Below are positions 17,264-25,546 of a stretch of DNA of 64,000 nt, piece after piece. The DNA comes from Wolinella sp052170135 (GTDB taxonomy: Bacteria; Campylobacterota; Campylobacteria; Campylobacterales; Helicobacteraceae), in the NCBI GenBank assembly GCA_052170135.1, contig JBQNBC010000007.1:30498-94497 (forward strand). The letters run 5' to 3'. The notes below the pieces were generated by a model. The model saw only the letters and a list, made by a program, of their open reading frames with translations. It was not told where the DNA came from and ran no database searches. The translations under genes and the position numbers were made by a program. Position 1 is the stretch's first letter. Each line of letters opens with the position of its first letter.

Positions 17264-18090
17264 TGGCGTTTAACTACGATGAATACTTACGAACAGACAA
17301 AATGCCTACACTTTGGTGCTGGGGATGTGGCGATGGTGTAATCCTAAAATCCGTTGTGCGTGCAATCGAGTCTGTGGGCTGGAATATGGACGATATTTGC
17401 GTGGTGAGCGGCATTGGGTGCAGCGGGCGATTCTCATCGTATGTGAATTGTAATACAGTTCATACGACACATGGGCGCGCGCTTGCATATGCAACAGGAA
17501 TCAAACTTGCAAATCCAACAAAAAAAGTCATTGTCGTATCTGGCGATGGCGATGGCATGGCAATCGGTGGAAACCATACAATACACGCCTGTCGGCGAAA
17601 TATCGACTTAAATTTTATTCTTGTCAATAACTTCATCTATGGTCTCACAAACTCTCAAACCTCTCCAACCACACCAAGGGGAATGTGGACAGTGACAGCA
17701 CAATATGGCAACGTCGATCCAGATTTTGATGCGTGCAGAGTTGCAGAGGCGGCTGGAGCGACATTCATCGCACGTGAAAGTGTGCTGGATCCTAAAAAGA
17801 TAGAGAAGGTTCTTGTGCAAGGATTCTCTCATGAGGGATTTAGCTTTTTTGATATTTTTAGCAACTGCCACATAAACCTAGGGCGCAAAAACAAAATGGG
17901 TGAAGCAGTGGAGAATCTAGCATGGATAGAGAGCAGAATTATGCCTAAACGCAAATTTGATGAGCTACCACAAGAGGAGCGCGTTGGACGATTCCCTACC
18001 GGGATCTTGTATCACGACGAGAATCAGATTGAATATTGTAAGGCCTATGCGCAAGTAATAGAGCGCGCGCAGCAAGGAGTAAAGCGATGA
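17263..18090 (+). CDS. oorB: 2-oxoglutarate:acceptor oxidoreductase, beta (TPP-binding) subunit
   Basis: The 275-residue subunit binds thiamine diphosphate. The motif is GDGDGMAIGGNHTIHACRRN followed by NFILVNN, the usual GDG...NN signature. The N-terminal LWCWGCGDGVILK and VSGIGCSGRFSSY hold conserved cysteines for the Fe-S cluster, and TSPTTPRGMWT is the substrate-side loop. It starts at the ATG overlapping the oorA stop (TAATG) and overlaps oorC by four bases, so the four subunits are translationally linked. Confidence 0.95.
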   Translation: MAFNYDEYLRTDKMPTLWCWGCGDGVILKSVVRAIESVGWNMDDICVVSGIGCSGRFSSYVNCNTVHTTHGRALAYATGIKLANPTKKVIVVSGDGDGMAIGGNHTIHACRRNIDLNFILVNNFIYGLTNSQTSPTTPRGMWTVTAQYGNVDPDFDACRVAEAAGATFIARESVLDPKKIEKVLVQGFSHEGFSFFDIFSNCHINLGRKNKMGEAVENLAWIESRIMPKRKFDELPQEERVGRFPTGILYHDENQIEYCKAYAQVIERAQQGVKR

Positions 18091-18653
18091 GACGACAATT
18101 GCGATTTACCGGTGTGGGTGGACAGGGCGTGCTACTTGCCGGAGAGATACTCGCTGAGGCGAAGATACGAGATGGTGGCTATGGCGTTAAGGCAGCGACC
18201 TATACATCGCAGGTGCGTGGAGGTCCAACAAAGGTCGACATCTTATTAGATGAGCGTGAGATTCTCTATCCTTATGCAAATGATGGTGAAATTGAATTTA
18301 TGCTAAGCACGGCGCAAGTAAGCTTTGACCTTTTTAAAAGTGGAATACACGATGGCGGAATAGTCGTCGTTGAACCAAATCTAGTACGTGCAAGTGAGGA
18401 AGATAGGGCTAGATTTCAGATTTTTGAGATTCCTATCATTACAATCGCCAAAGAAGAAGTCGGGAATGTCGTAACCCAGTCTGTGGTTGCGCTTGCGGTA
18501 ACAACGACCTTCACACGGTGCGTAGAGCAAGGACTAGTCTATGAGACAATGATTAGCAAAGTGCCCGCCAAAGTGGTGGAATTAAATAAGCGTGCGTTTG
18601 AACTTGGTGAAAAGTATGCTCGTGAAGCGATGAGTAAGAAAACTAAGATATAG
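18087..18653 (+). CDS. oorC: 2-oxoglutarate:acceptor oxidoreductase, gamma subunit
   Basis: The 188-residue protein is the gamma domain of the 2-oxoacid:ferredoxin oxidoreductase family. It begins LRFTGVGGQGVLLAGEILAE, has the conserved TYTSQVRGGPTKVDILLDE segment, and ends with a helical region containing NVVTQSVVALAV. It binds CoA at the gamma/alpha interface in related enzymes. It is the last gene of the oor cluster, followed by a hairpin at 18668. Confidence 0.94.
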   Translation: MRRQLRFTGVGGQGVLLAGEILAEAKIRDGGYGVKAATYTSQVRGGPTKVDILLDEREILYPYANDGEIEFMLSTAQVSFDLFKSGIHDGGIVVVEPNLVRASEEDRARFQIFEIPIITIAKEEVGNVVTQSVVALAVTTTFTRCVEQGLVYETMISKVPAKVVELNKRAFELGEKYAREAMSKKTKI

Positions 18654-18667
18654 ATTTTGATTTTTAC

Positions 18668-18694
18668 GCCACCAGCTTTATATAGCACGGTGGC
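18668..18694 (+). terminator. Possible intrinsic terminator after oorC
   Basis: GCCACC (18668-18673) and GGTGGC (18689-18694) form a 6-bp stem 14 bases after the oorC stop, with a T-rich stretch (TGTGTTATTTTT) just after. The stem is short, so this is a moderate call. Confidence 0.45.
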
Positions 18695-18874
18695 TGTGTT
18701 ATTTTTGCTTTATATCTAGGTAAACACACACGCTCTCGCAGGAATGGACTATTTTTAGCTTTGTAGCCTCTGCTTAAATAAGCCAGATTCTTCTTGAGCT
18801 TTAACTTAATTGGTTTTAGTTTCTCCACATGTCTATCAGATACAATAGTGCTAAATACAATCAAGAGGTGTGAT

Positions 18875-19192
18875 ATGAAAGATGATTTTGTAGTGATAAC
18901 AACAACTGTAGAAAAAGAGAATGAGGCAAATGAGCTAGCAGCATACATGGTGCGAGAGAGACTAGGTGCATGCGTCAGCGTGCGTGCTATTGAGAGTTTT
19001 TACATGTGGCAAGGAGAGCTAGCATCGTCCAAGGAGTTTGAAGTATCAATCAAAACACTCAAACGCAACTATAAAAAGATAAAAAAAGCCATAGCAAATA
19101 ACTCAAAATATGAGTTGCCGCAGATACTTGTATTCCCTATATTACAGGGCGAAAAAGAGTATATAGCATGGATGAAAGATAGTCTGGATTAA
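18875..19192 (+). CDS. cutA: CutA1 divalent-cation tolerance protein
   Basis: I place the start at the ATG at 18875, preceded by AGAGGTG; the longer open frame from 18794 extends into non-conserved sequence. The 105-residue protein fits CutA1 in length and pattern: VITTTVEKENEANELAAYMV, then RLGACVSVRAIESFYMWQGEL (the core CutA motif), EFEVSIKTLKRNYKKI, and a C-terminal YELPQILVFPILQGEKEYIAWM. CutA1 forms a ferredoxin-like trimer that binds divalent metals; its role is uncertain, though linked to copper tolerance. It sits next to a Fur-family regulator and a zinc-binding-protein gene, which may mean a metal-homeostasis neighbourhood. Confidence 0.92.
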   Translation: MKDDFVVITTTVEKENEANELAAYMVRERLGACVSVRAIESFYMWQGELASSKEFEVSIKTLKRNYKKIKKAIANNSKYELPQILVFPILQGEKEYIAWMKDSLD

Positions 19193-19200
19193 TAATTTTG

Positions 19201-19226
19201 TTGCAAGTTATTTGCATTTATAGTAT
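19201..19226 (+). promoter_or_regulatory. Promoter with small inverted repeat before the Fur-family gene
   Basis: TTGCAA (19201-19206) could be a -35, and TATAGT/TAGTAT (19219-19226) a -10. TGCAA-N5-TTGCA (19202-19216) is an inverted repeat over the -35, and a third TTGCA lies at 19229. That would suit autoregulation. The -10 is only about 12 bases from the ATG at 19238, so the mRNA would have almost no leader. Confidence 0.4.
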
Positions 19227-19237
19227 CATTGCATACC

Positions 19238-19663
19238 ATGAGTAACGAAACTATTACTGCCCTTTTTAAGGCTAAGGGAATCAGAAGTAGTGAGGCAAAG
19301 CTGAGAATCATACAGATTTTTATGGATACATCGTCACTATTAAGTGCTAATAATTTGCATAAAATATTAAGTCAAGAATCTGCAATTGACCTCGCCACTA
19401 TCTATCGAAATTTAAATCAGTTCAAAGAGTGCGGAATACTGCGCGAAGTACTGGCTAATACCGGAGAGAGCCATTTTGAACTAGCACTAAATGGACGTGC
19501 AGTGCATCCGCATTTTTGGTGTGTGCGGTGTAAAAAGCCACAATGTCTCGCTCCACTTAGCCTTGAAGAGACGCTAGGATTCGCCTCATTTGCTGGCAAA
19601 AATCGCCTACACTCCATCACGATAAGCATGGAAGGCGTCTGCGAAGAGTGCCAAAATAAATAA
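19238..19663 (+). CDS. Fur-family metalloregulator, probably Zur-like
   Basis: The 141-residue protein has the Fur winged helix (RSSEAKLRIIQIFMD, then the recognition part IDLATIYRNLNQFKECGILREV) and the C-terminal dimer domain. Structural zinc ligands appear as CVRC (in HPHFWCVRCKK) and CEEC at the extreme C-terminus. I start at the ATG at 19238; an in-frame TTG at 19229 is possible. There is no clear ribosome-binding site. The next gene, 21 bases on, is a ZnuA-type zinc-binding protein, so zinc sensing (Zur) is the best guess, with PerR or Fur the alternatives. It should repress metal-uptake genes when loaded with its metal. Confidence 0.8.
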   Translation: MSNETITALFKAKGIRSSEAKLRIIQIFMDTSSLLSANNLHKILSQESAIDLATIYRNLNQFKECGILREVLANTGESHFELALNGRAVHPHFWCVRCKKPQCLAPLSLEETLGFASFAGKNRLHSITISMEGVCEECQNK

Positions 19664-19684
19664 AATATAAAAGGATAGGTAATT

Positions 19685-20545
19685 ATGAAAAAAATTGTAG
19701 TACTACTTTTGTTTGCTGGATTCTTGTTTGGAGCACAAAAACCGATGGTCTTTGTCAGTATTGACGCACAGAAATATTGGGTGAAAAAAATCATGGGTAG
19801 CGATGCGCGAATTGAGAGTTTTATATCTAGTGGGGCGAACGCTCACACATATGAGCCAAAGCCATCTATGATGAAAAAGCTAGCAGATGCAACAATTATC
19901 TTCGGGATAGGAATCGAGTTTGAAGAGGTTTGGTTTTCCAAGTTTCAACAGCTATATCCGAAGCTAAAAATTGTTTCATTAGATGAAAATATGAAAAAAA
20001 TAGAAGCTACTCCACATGAACACCACCACCATGAACCTGGCGAGGAGTGTCCGCTTGAGCATGGGGGACTAGATCCACATGTATGGCTAAGCGTGATAAA
20101 TGCCAAGATTGCTAGCTTGCAGATTCTTGAAACTTTAAAGAAGTTGGATAGCGCAAACAGCGCAGAGTATCAGCAAAACTACGATCATTTCATTGTTGAG
20201 CTAGATTCTCTGCATTCAGAGATTATCGAGACATTAAAAAATGCTAAAGGTGCGGAATTTATGGTATTTCACCCCACATGGGGATACTTTGCTCGTGACT
20301 ATGAGCTAGTGCAAAAATCAATTGAAATAGAGGGCAAAGAACCAAAACCGGCACAGCTAGCAGCTCTTATCAAAGAGGCAAAAGAGCATGGTGCAAAGAC
20401 AATTTTTGTGCAAAAAGGATTCTCCAAAAAGGCAGCCGAACAGATAGCCAAGGAGATTGGTGCACGAGTGCTCGAGACTGATCCTCTAAGTAGCGACTGG
20501 GCAAATGGCATGCGTTCGTTTGCAGTAGCTATCTCTGGGAAATAG
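19685..20545 (+). CDS. znuA: ZnuA-type zinc ABC transporter substrate-binding protein
   Basis: The 286-residue protein has a signal peptide (residues 1-17, ending LLFAGFLFGA) and the cluster A-I binding-protein fold with a long central helix. It carries conserved His in SGANAHTYEPKP, a His/acidic-rich loop HEHHHHEPGEECPLEH (about residues 112-127) just before GLDPHVWLS, the third ligand His in MVFHPTWGYFARDY, and ETDPLSSDW near the end. This is the ZnuA layout; the His loop is typical for zinc but also seen for nickel. No permease or ATPase gene (znuB, znuC) is adjacent; the next gene is ispG on the other strand. The partner must lie elsewhere. Likely co-transcribed with the Fur-family gene. 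Confidence 0.83.
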   Translation: MKKIVVLLLFAGFLFGAQKPMVFVSIDAQKYWVKKIMGSDARIESFISSGANAHTYEPKPSMMKKLADATIIFGIGIEFEEVWFSKFQQLYPKLKIVSLDENMKKIEATPHEHHHHEPGEECPLEHGGLDPHVWLSVINAKIASLQILETLKKLDSANSAEYQQNYDHFIVELDSLHSEIIETLKNAKGAEFMVFHPTWGYFARDYELVQKSIEIEGKEPKPAQLAALIKEAKEHGAKTIFVQKGFSKKAAEQIAKEIGARVLETDPLSSDWANGMRSFAVAISGK

Positions 20546-20581
20546 CACCAAAAAAAGATTGATATAAAAACTTTGCATACA

Positions 20582-20614
20582 AGAATCGTAAGTCAAAAAT
20601 TTACTTACGATTCT
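20582..20614. terminator. 12-bp inverted repeat between convergent znuA and ispG
   Basis: AGAATCGTAAGT (20582-20593) and ACTTACGATTCT (20603-20614) are perfect arms around a 9-base loop, placed between two convergent genes. This suits a two-way terminator, although no clean T-run follows on either strand. Both arms contain the genome's frequent GAATC/GATTC word. Confidence 0.55.
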
Positions 20615-20679
20615 CATCTATATCACAAAATACCGCATGTCAAAACGCCACAATACAATCACAAAGAGTCCACTCATAG

Positions 20680-21732
20680 CTATTCCGTCTTATACTCCTT
20701 AGCCATGTTCTCCACCTCCTCGACAAATCGCTTCACAAGCTCGCTTTCTGGGAGTTTGCAAAGAATCTCACCATGCTTGATAATTAGTCCGCTTTTATTA
20801 CCAAAAGCAATAGCAATATCGGCGTGCTTAGCCTCACCAAGAGCATTTACCGCACAGCCCATCACGGACACTTGAAGTGGTGCTTTTATATGGCTAATTC
20901 TCTCCTCAACCATACGCACAGCTTCAACAAGGTTGGCTTCGATTCTCCCGCATGTAGGGCATGAGATGAGGTAGATTCCATCTTTTTGCCGCCCCGAATA
21001 TTTAAGAATCGCCCGCGCCACCTCTATCTCTTTTTCCAGCTCGCCAGTGATTGATACGCGCATTGTGTCACCGATTCCCTCCATCAAAAGAGCACCTAGA
21101 GCCATCGCACTTTTAATGCTTGAGTGAAAGAGTGTCCCAGCCTCGGTAACACCCAAGTGAAATGGATACTCCACTAGCGGTCGTAGCATACGATATGCCG
21201 TAAGTGTGCGCTCTACATCGCTAGCTTTAAGCGAAACTTTAATATTTGTAAATCCAAAATCCTCAAGCAACCTAATATTATAGAGTGCGGATTCCACCAT
21301 ACCTTTAGGTGTCGCACCGTAGCGATTTTCAAACTGCTCCTCAAGACTACCACCATTAACGCCAATACGAATGGGAATACGCCTCTCATTGCAGGCATTA
21401 GCGACAGCTTTGATTCTCTCTTTTGTGCCAATATTGCCTGGATTTATACGAATACAGTCGACAGATTCCGCGGCAATTAGCGCGAACTTATACTGAAAGT
21501 GTATATCTGCAACAATAGGGAGCGCGGATACAGCCTTTAGATTCTTAAGCGCTTCAGCATCAGCCCTATCGCTTACAGCGACACGCACTATGTCGCACCC
21601 CGCAAGAGCAAGACGATCTATCTGTGCTTTGGTAGCCTCCAAGTCAGCGGTTTTGCTAAAAGTCATAGACTGTACCGAAACAGGAGAATTGCCGCCGATT
21701 CCCACGTTGCCGACAAAAATCTGCTTTGTCAT
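20680..21732 (-). CDS. ispG: 4-hydroxy-3-methylbut-2-en-1-yl diphosphate synthase (IspG/GcpE)
   Basis: I use the ATG at 21732 (MTKQIFVGN), which has GGAGAG just upstream; a GTG at 21744 would overlap that site. The 350-residue enzyme of the MEP isoprenoid pathway has a TIM-barrel half (VSVQSMTFSKTADLEATKAQ, ADIHFQYKFAL, RINPGNIG, RIGVNGGSLE) and the 4Fe-4S half with ligands in SCPTCGRIEANL and MGCAVNALGEAKHAD. It converts MEcPP to HMBPP using reduced flavodoxin or ferredoxin. All three Cys are present and the length is typical of the bacterial short form. Confidence 0.96.
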   Translation of the reverse strand: MTKQIFVGNVGIGGNSPVSVQSMTFSKTADLEATKAQIDRLALAGCDIVRVAVSDRADAEALKNLKAVSALPIVADIHFQYKFALIAAESVDCIRINPGNIGTKERIKAVANACNERRIPIRIGVNGGSLEEQFENRYGATPKGMVESALYNIRLLEDFGFTNIKVSLKASDVERTLTAYRMLRPLVEYPFHLGVTEAGTLFHSSIKSAMALGALLMEGIGDTMRVSITGELEKEIEVARAILKYSGRQKDGIYLISCPTCGRIEANLVEAVRMVEERISHIKAPLQVSVMGCAVNALGEAKHADIAIAFGNKSGLIIKHGEILCKLPESELVKRFVEEVENMAKEYKTE

Positions 21733-21946
21733 AAATCTCTCCACTGCTCACTCCGATATAAAAATTATTATTAAATAAATAAGAATCATACATGACTTTA
21801 TACGATTTTTCTATCATTAAATCTGCTACAAATGAGTAAGATATATTAAAGAATGGCGCAAGTATAATCTAGCTTAATAACGTAAATAACGCTATTGTAG
21901 CGTTTTAATAAAGCTAAAGCCAAAAAGAAACAGCTTGGGAGATGCC

Positions 21947-23167
21947 ATGCAAAACTCAAATCAACCCACAAAAGAGAAACTATACATCTCTATCCTATAT
22001 GTCGAGGACGAGGAAAATATCCGAAACGTTCTTACAAAGATTCTCCTACGTAAATTCCGCGATGTAATCATTGCACGCAACGGTGCAGAGGGCATAGAGC
22101 AATACGAGGCACATCACCCAGATATAATCATAACTGATATTCGCATGCCAGAGATGAACGGTCTTGAGATGATTGAGCACATCAGGGCGATAAACCCAGA
22201 AGTACCAGTCATCATCACAACTGCTTTTACTGATGCTGAATATTTCATTGATGCTTTTCACCTTGGGGTAAATCGCTTTATTCTAAAGCCAATTGATTCC
22301 GATCAGTTAGAGCAAGCCATATATGCGCTAATAGAGGAAAAACGCAAGAATCAAGAGCTAAAAGATGTAAATCAACTACTAAACGAATATCGCAAGGCTG
22401 TCGATTCTAGTGCAATAGTCTCAAAAACCGATAGACAAGGGGTTATCACTTATGTCAATAGCGCATTTTGCGAAATATCAGGCTATACGCAAGAAGAGCT
22501 AATTGGTCACTCACATAACATAGTACGCCATCCAATGACACCAGATAGTGTATTTAAAGAGCTTTGGAGCACTATCCTAGATGGCAAAACATGGAAAGGT
22601 CGCATACAAAATCGTAGAAAAAATGGTGCTAGCTACACTGTTGAGGCAACAATAATTCCTATCTGTGATAGCGATGGCGAGATTATTGAGTTTATCGCCG
22701 TAAGATACGATATCACTGAGCTTTTGGCTATGCAAGAAGAGATGGAGAGCTATCGCATTAGACAGCTTGCTCAAAGTGTACAAAAAGCCTCTGAGCTACG
22801 CTTGCGTACATTGCTTGATAGCATGCCTACGCCTGCTTTTATCCTTGATTCCGATGATAATATAGTAGCCTTCAATGATGCTTCCGAGTCTCTCTTTGAC
22901 CTCTATTTACACAAAGACTGGATAAGCAAGCTAAAAGAATCTGCCCTAAACTTACGCGAAATAGCCTCAAAAAATGAGAATCTATTCGATACGCCAATCG
23001 ACTGGAAAGAGTTGCCATTAGATATGTATGAGCTACCAATTATTTCGCTTGAGATTCCTATCTCAAGCAGTAACTACATAATAGGAATTAAAAATATAAA
23101 AGGTGAAGCTAGCGAACGATTCTTGCTACTTCTAACACCACTACCAAATCAGAGAATCTATACATGA
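21947..23167 (+). CDS. Response-regulator receiver plus PAS protein without output domain
   Basis: The start is the ATG at 21947 with GGGAGA upstream. The 406-residue protein has a REC domain (residues 12-125) with the acidic pocket ED20-21, phospho-acceptor D64 in IITDIRMPEMNG, T91/T92 and K114 (FILKPID). A PAS/PAC domain follows (about 145-265) with YVNSAFCEISGYTQEELIGH, NIVRHP and GRIQNRRKNGASYTVEATI, the pattern of Aer-type PAS domains. A weaker PAS-like C-terminal region starts TLLDSMPTPAFILDSDDNI. No kinase, GGDEF, EAL, HTH or methyl-accepting domain is present, so the output must be protein-protein contact. The stop overlaps the next gene's ATG (ATGA), which makes the WD40 protein its most likely partner. 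Confidence 0.8.
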   Translation: MQNSNQPTKEKLYISILYVEDEENIRNVLTKILLRKFRDVIIARNGAEGIEQYEAHHPDIIITDIRMPEMNGLEMIEHIRAINPEVPVIITTAFTDAEYFIDAFHLGVNRFILKPIDSDQLEQAIYALIEEKRKNQELKDVNQLLNEYRKAVDSSAIVSKTDRQGVITYVNSAFCEISGYTQEELIGHSHNIVRHPMTPDSVFKELWSTILDGKTWKGRIQNRRKNGASYTVEATIIPICDSDGEIIEFIAVRYDITELLAMQEEMESYRIRQLAQSVQKASELRLRTLLDSMPTPAFILDSDDNIVAFNDASESLFDLYLHKDWISKLKESALNLREIASKNENLFDTPIDWKELPLDMYELPIISLEIPISSSNYIIGIKNIKGEASERFLLLLTPLPNQRIYT

Positions 23168-25305
23168 CGCCACTTCTAAATCGATTAAAATTACTCGGCA
23201 GCATACTAAGCATAAAGGTCGTACCTACGGGTATCGTCGCCCTTGATAGCTTCTATAACTTTTATGAAATTAACGAAGAAGACTTTCGATTTCAAAAAAG
23301 TATTCGTATTAGCAAAACTCACGAAGTCCAGCATAAATTTAGTAAAAACTTTGCCATATCAAAAAATGGACACATCATCTGTGCGCTAAACAAAACAACA
23401 AAAGGAATCGTGCTAAAAGTAGAAAATACACTCGAAAAAATAATGCCACTCACATGGCATAAAGCCGACATCTCAAACTCAAGCTTCTCACGTGATGGTC
23501 GCTATCTTGCCACGGGTGGCGAGGATGGGCGCACACTCGTATATCAGATTCCTAGCTTTAATCTACTAACAACCCTAATGCCACGTCCAGACTATATTTG
23601 TAGCATTGCATTTTCACCAGATTCTGCGCTTATGGCAGTGAGCTGCTTTGACCGTACGACAGTTGTTTTTAATGTCAAGAGAAATCTAGAAATCACATCA
23701 TTCATAACGCAAGATATAGTCGAAGATCTAGGATTCTTTGATAGGAATGAACGCCTATTTTTTGCATGCAAAAATGGCACAACAGGAATCTTTGACATAG
23801 TAAATCGTGAAATCACCTCAGAAGAGCGACATTTTAGCCAATGGATCACAAGAATCGCACTCACAAGCGATGGTAACTACGCCTACATCGGCACACGTGA
23901 AAATATACTCTACCTAGTCCGTACACATGACAATGCACCTCTAACCTCTATAACCACAGAGCACATCGGGATAAGCGCACTAGACCTAGAGGATAAACGC
24001 CTATATATAGGCTATGCAGATGGCTACATTGAGATTCTTGAGCTTGAGCGCGGTGTTGAAGAATTTGAGGCATATTTAAATCTAAACGATATCGCAAAGG
24101 CAAAAGAACTCGCAGAGGAGAAAAATATATTCCTAAAAACTCGTCCACTCTACATGAAAAAGATAAACGAGCTATGGAAAGGTGTACTAAAAGAGGCTAT
24201 CGAGCTTCTCGCACGTGATAAGTTTCAAGATGCACTTGCACTTGTTTCACCATTTGTCGAAGATCCAGTTAAAAAAGAGGAGTTTAGCTACTACACGGAA
24301 CAAAAGGAGTTTGTAGCACAGTTCTTGGATGCAATTGGCAGAAGCGAGATAGCCGAGGCATACAAGGTCGCACAGGAGCATCCTGAGATTCTTAAACTCT
24401 CAGCTTATGAGAAGTTAGAAGAGTATTGGCGTAAGACATTCGACGCTTGCAAAAAGATTCTCGCGGCAAATGCCATAGCAAACCTACCGCGCGCGCAAGA
24501 GCTACTAAAACCATTTGCAAATGTGCGAGATAAAAAAGAGAGTGTATATACATTGCTTCACAATTCAGATAAATATGTTACGGCAGATTCTGCATTAAAA
24601 GAGCGCAACTACGTTGATTACTTCAGGCTATGCGAGAAGTTTCCATTCCTTAAAGATACAGAAGCCTACAAAAAAACTTATCTACTTGGGCAACAGCTAG
24701 TCGAAAAAATCGCGCTACTTGAAAATACAAAGGAGTTCGATAAAGCACTTGATGTTGCAAAATTCCTAGGTAGTCTTGCACCATTTAAAAGCCTAGGAAT
24801 AGAACGTACGCGCCTAATAGAACGCAAACGCAACTTCCTAGAGGCCTACAATAGTCGCGATCTCAAGAAGGCATACAAGCTAGCCGAACAAGAAGAAAAT
24901 CTCAAATCTCTACCTGAATTTATCCACTTACTAGATCAGTTCGCTTCCCTGCACGAGCAGGCACACACACTCGCTTCAAAGGGGCTTAGTAGTGATGTAC
25001 TAAAACTTCTTCACGACTACATGGAGATACCATATTGGAAAGATAAGATCGCCTCGACCATGAAAGTCTCTTATCTCTATGAGATAAAGACGATGGCGCT
25101 TCGCCTATCCCCAGAAGAGGTAAACTGGAAAAAGTCGCTAGAAGCGTATATAGAGCGATTCAGCAAGGATGATGAGCTAGTAAAAGTGTGTGAATCATCA
25201 GGAATCATAAACTATCTGAATGAAATTCCAGGCAAGGGCGACGTGCATGGCTATCAAAAGTACAGCTACCTATCGTCAATTATTGTTCACTTTGACGAAG
25301 CATGA
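23164..25305 (+). CDS. WD40 beta-propeller plus alpha-helical-repeat protein
   Basis: The 713-residue protein has no signal peptide or membrane segment and should be cytoplasmic. Residues about 15-300 form WD40-like blades, for example SSFSRDGRYLATGGEDGRTLVYQI and CSIAFSPDSALMAVSCFDRTTVVFNV. From about 305 on it is helical, with a recurring motif of the form A-Y-x-L/V-A-x-x-x-x-x-L-K-x-L-x-x-Y/F: AYKVAQEHPEILKLSAYEKLEEYW, AYKLAEQEENLKSLPEFIHL and FRLCEKFPFLKDTEAYK. This propeller-solenoid build resembles scaffold proteins. It is coupled to the REC-PAS gene by a 4-base overlap. A paralogue lies at 49732-51441. The function is not known to me; a signalling scaffold is inference. Confidence 0.75.
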   Translation: MTPLLNRLKLLGSILSIKVVPTGIVALDSFYNFYEINEEDFRFQKSIRISKTHEVQHKFSKNFAISKNGHIICALNKTTKGIVLKVENTLEKIMPLTWHKADISNSSFSRDGRYLATGGEDGRTLVYQIPSFNLLTTLMPRPDYICSIAFSPDSALMAVSCFDRTTVVFNVKRNLEITSFITQDIVEDLGFFDRNERLFFACKNGTTGIFDIVNREITSEERHFSQWITRIALTSDGNYAYIGTRENILYLVRTHDNAPLTSITTEHIGISALDLEDKRLYIGYADGYIEILELERGVEEFEAYLNLNDIAKAKELAEEKNIFLKTRPLYMKKINELWKGVLKEAIELLARDKFQDALALVSPFVEDPVKKEEFSYYTEQKEFVAQFLDAIGRSEIAEAYKVAQEHPEILKLSAYEKLEEYWRKTFDACKKILAANAIANLPRAQELLKPFANVRDKKESVYTLLHNSDKYVTADSALKERNYVDYFRLCEKFPFLKDTEAYKKTYLLGQQLVEKIALLENTKEFDKALDVAKFLGSLAPFKSLGIERTRLIERKRNFLEAYNSRDLKKAYKLAEQEENLKSLPEFIHLLDQFASLHEQAHTLASKGLSSDVLKLLHDYMEIPYWKDKIASTMKVSYLYEIKTMALRLSPEEVNWKKSLEAYIERFSKDDELVKVCESSGIINYLNEIPGKGDVHGYQKYSYLSSIIVHFDEA

Positions 25306-25546
25306 GACACATAGACTAACGGATTCTTCGTTTTATAGCTAAATTAAAATATATGGCACAAATTGCCATATTTAGAAATAGCCACACAAAGAATCCGCAA
25401 ATGTAAACCACCGCAACACAAGGACACGGTGATACAAATTTATGCTTTAAAAATAAAACTATAGAACAAAAACTCGCGTCGATTCTTGTGCGCTCGCAAG
25501 CCAAAACAAGAATCAACACAAGATTACTACAATCTTAAATCAAATC

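Noticed and set aside
18664..18948. 94-codon minus-strand frame over the oorC-cutA gap
   Set aside because: Overlaps the cutA start on the opposite strand, low-complexity Ser/Lys composition, no family features.
25316..25519. 67-codon minus-strand frame after the WD40 gene
   Set aside because: Cys-rich odd composition, no ribosome-binding site and no recognisable motif; probably chance.
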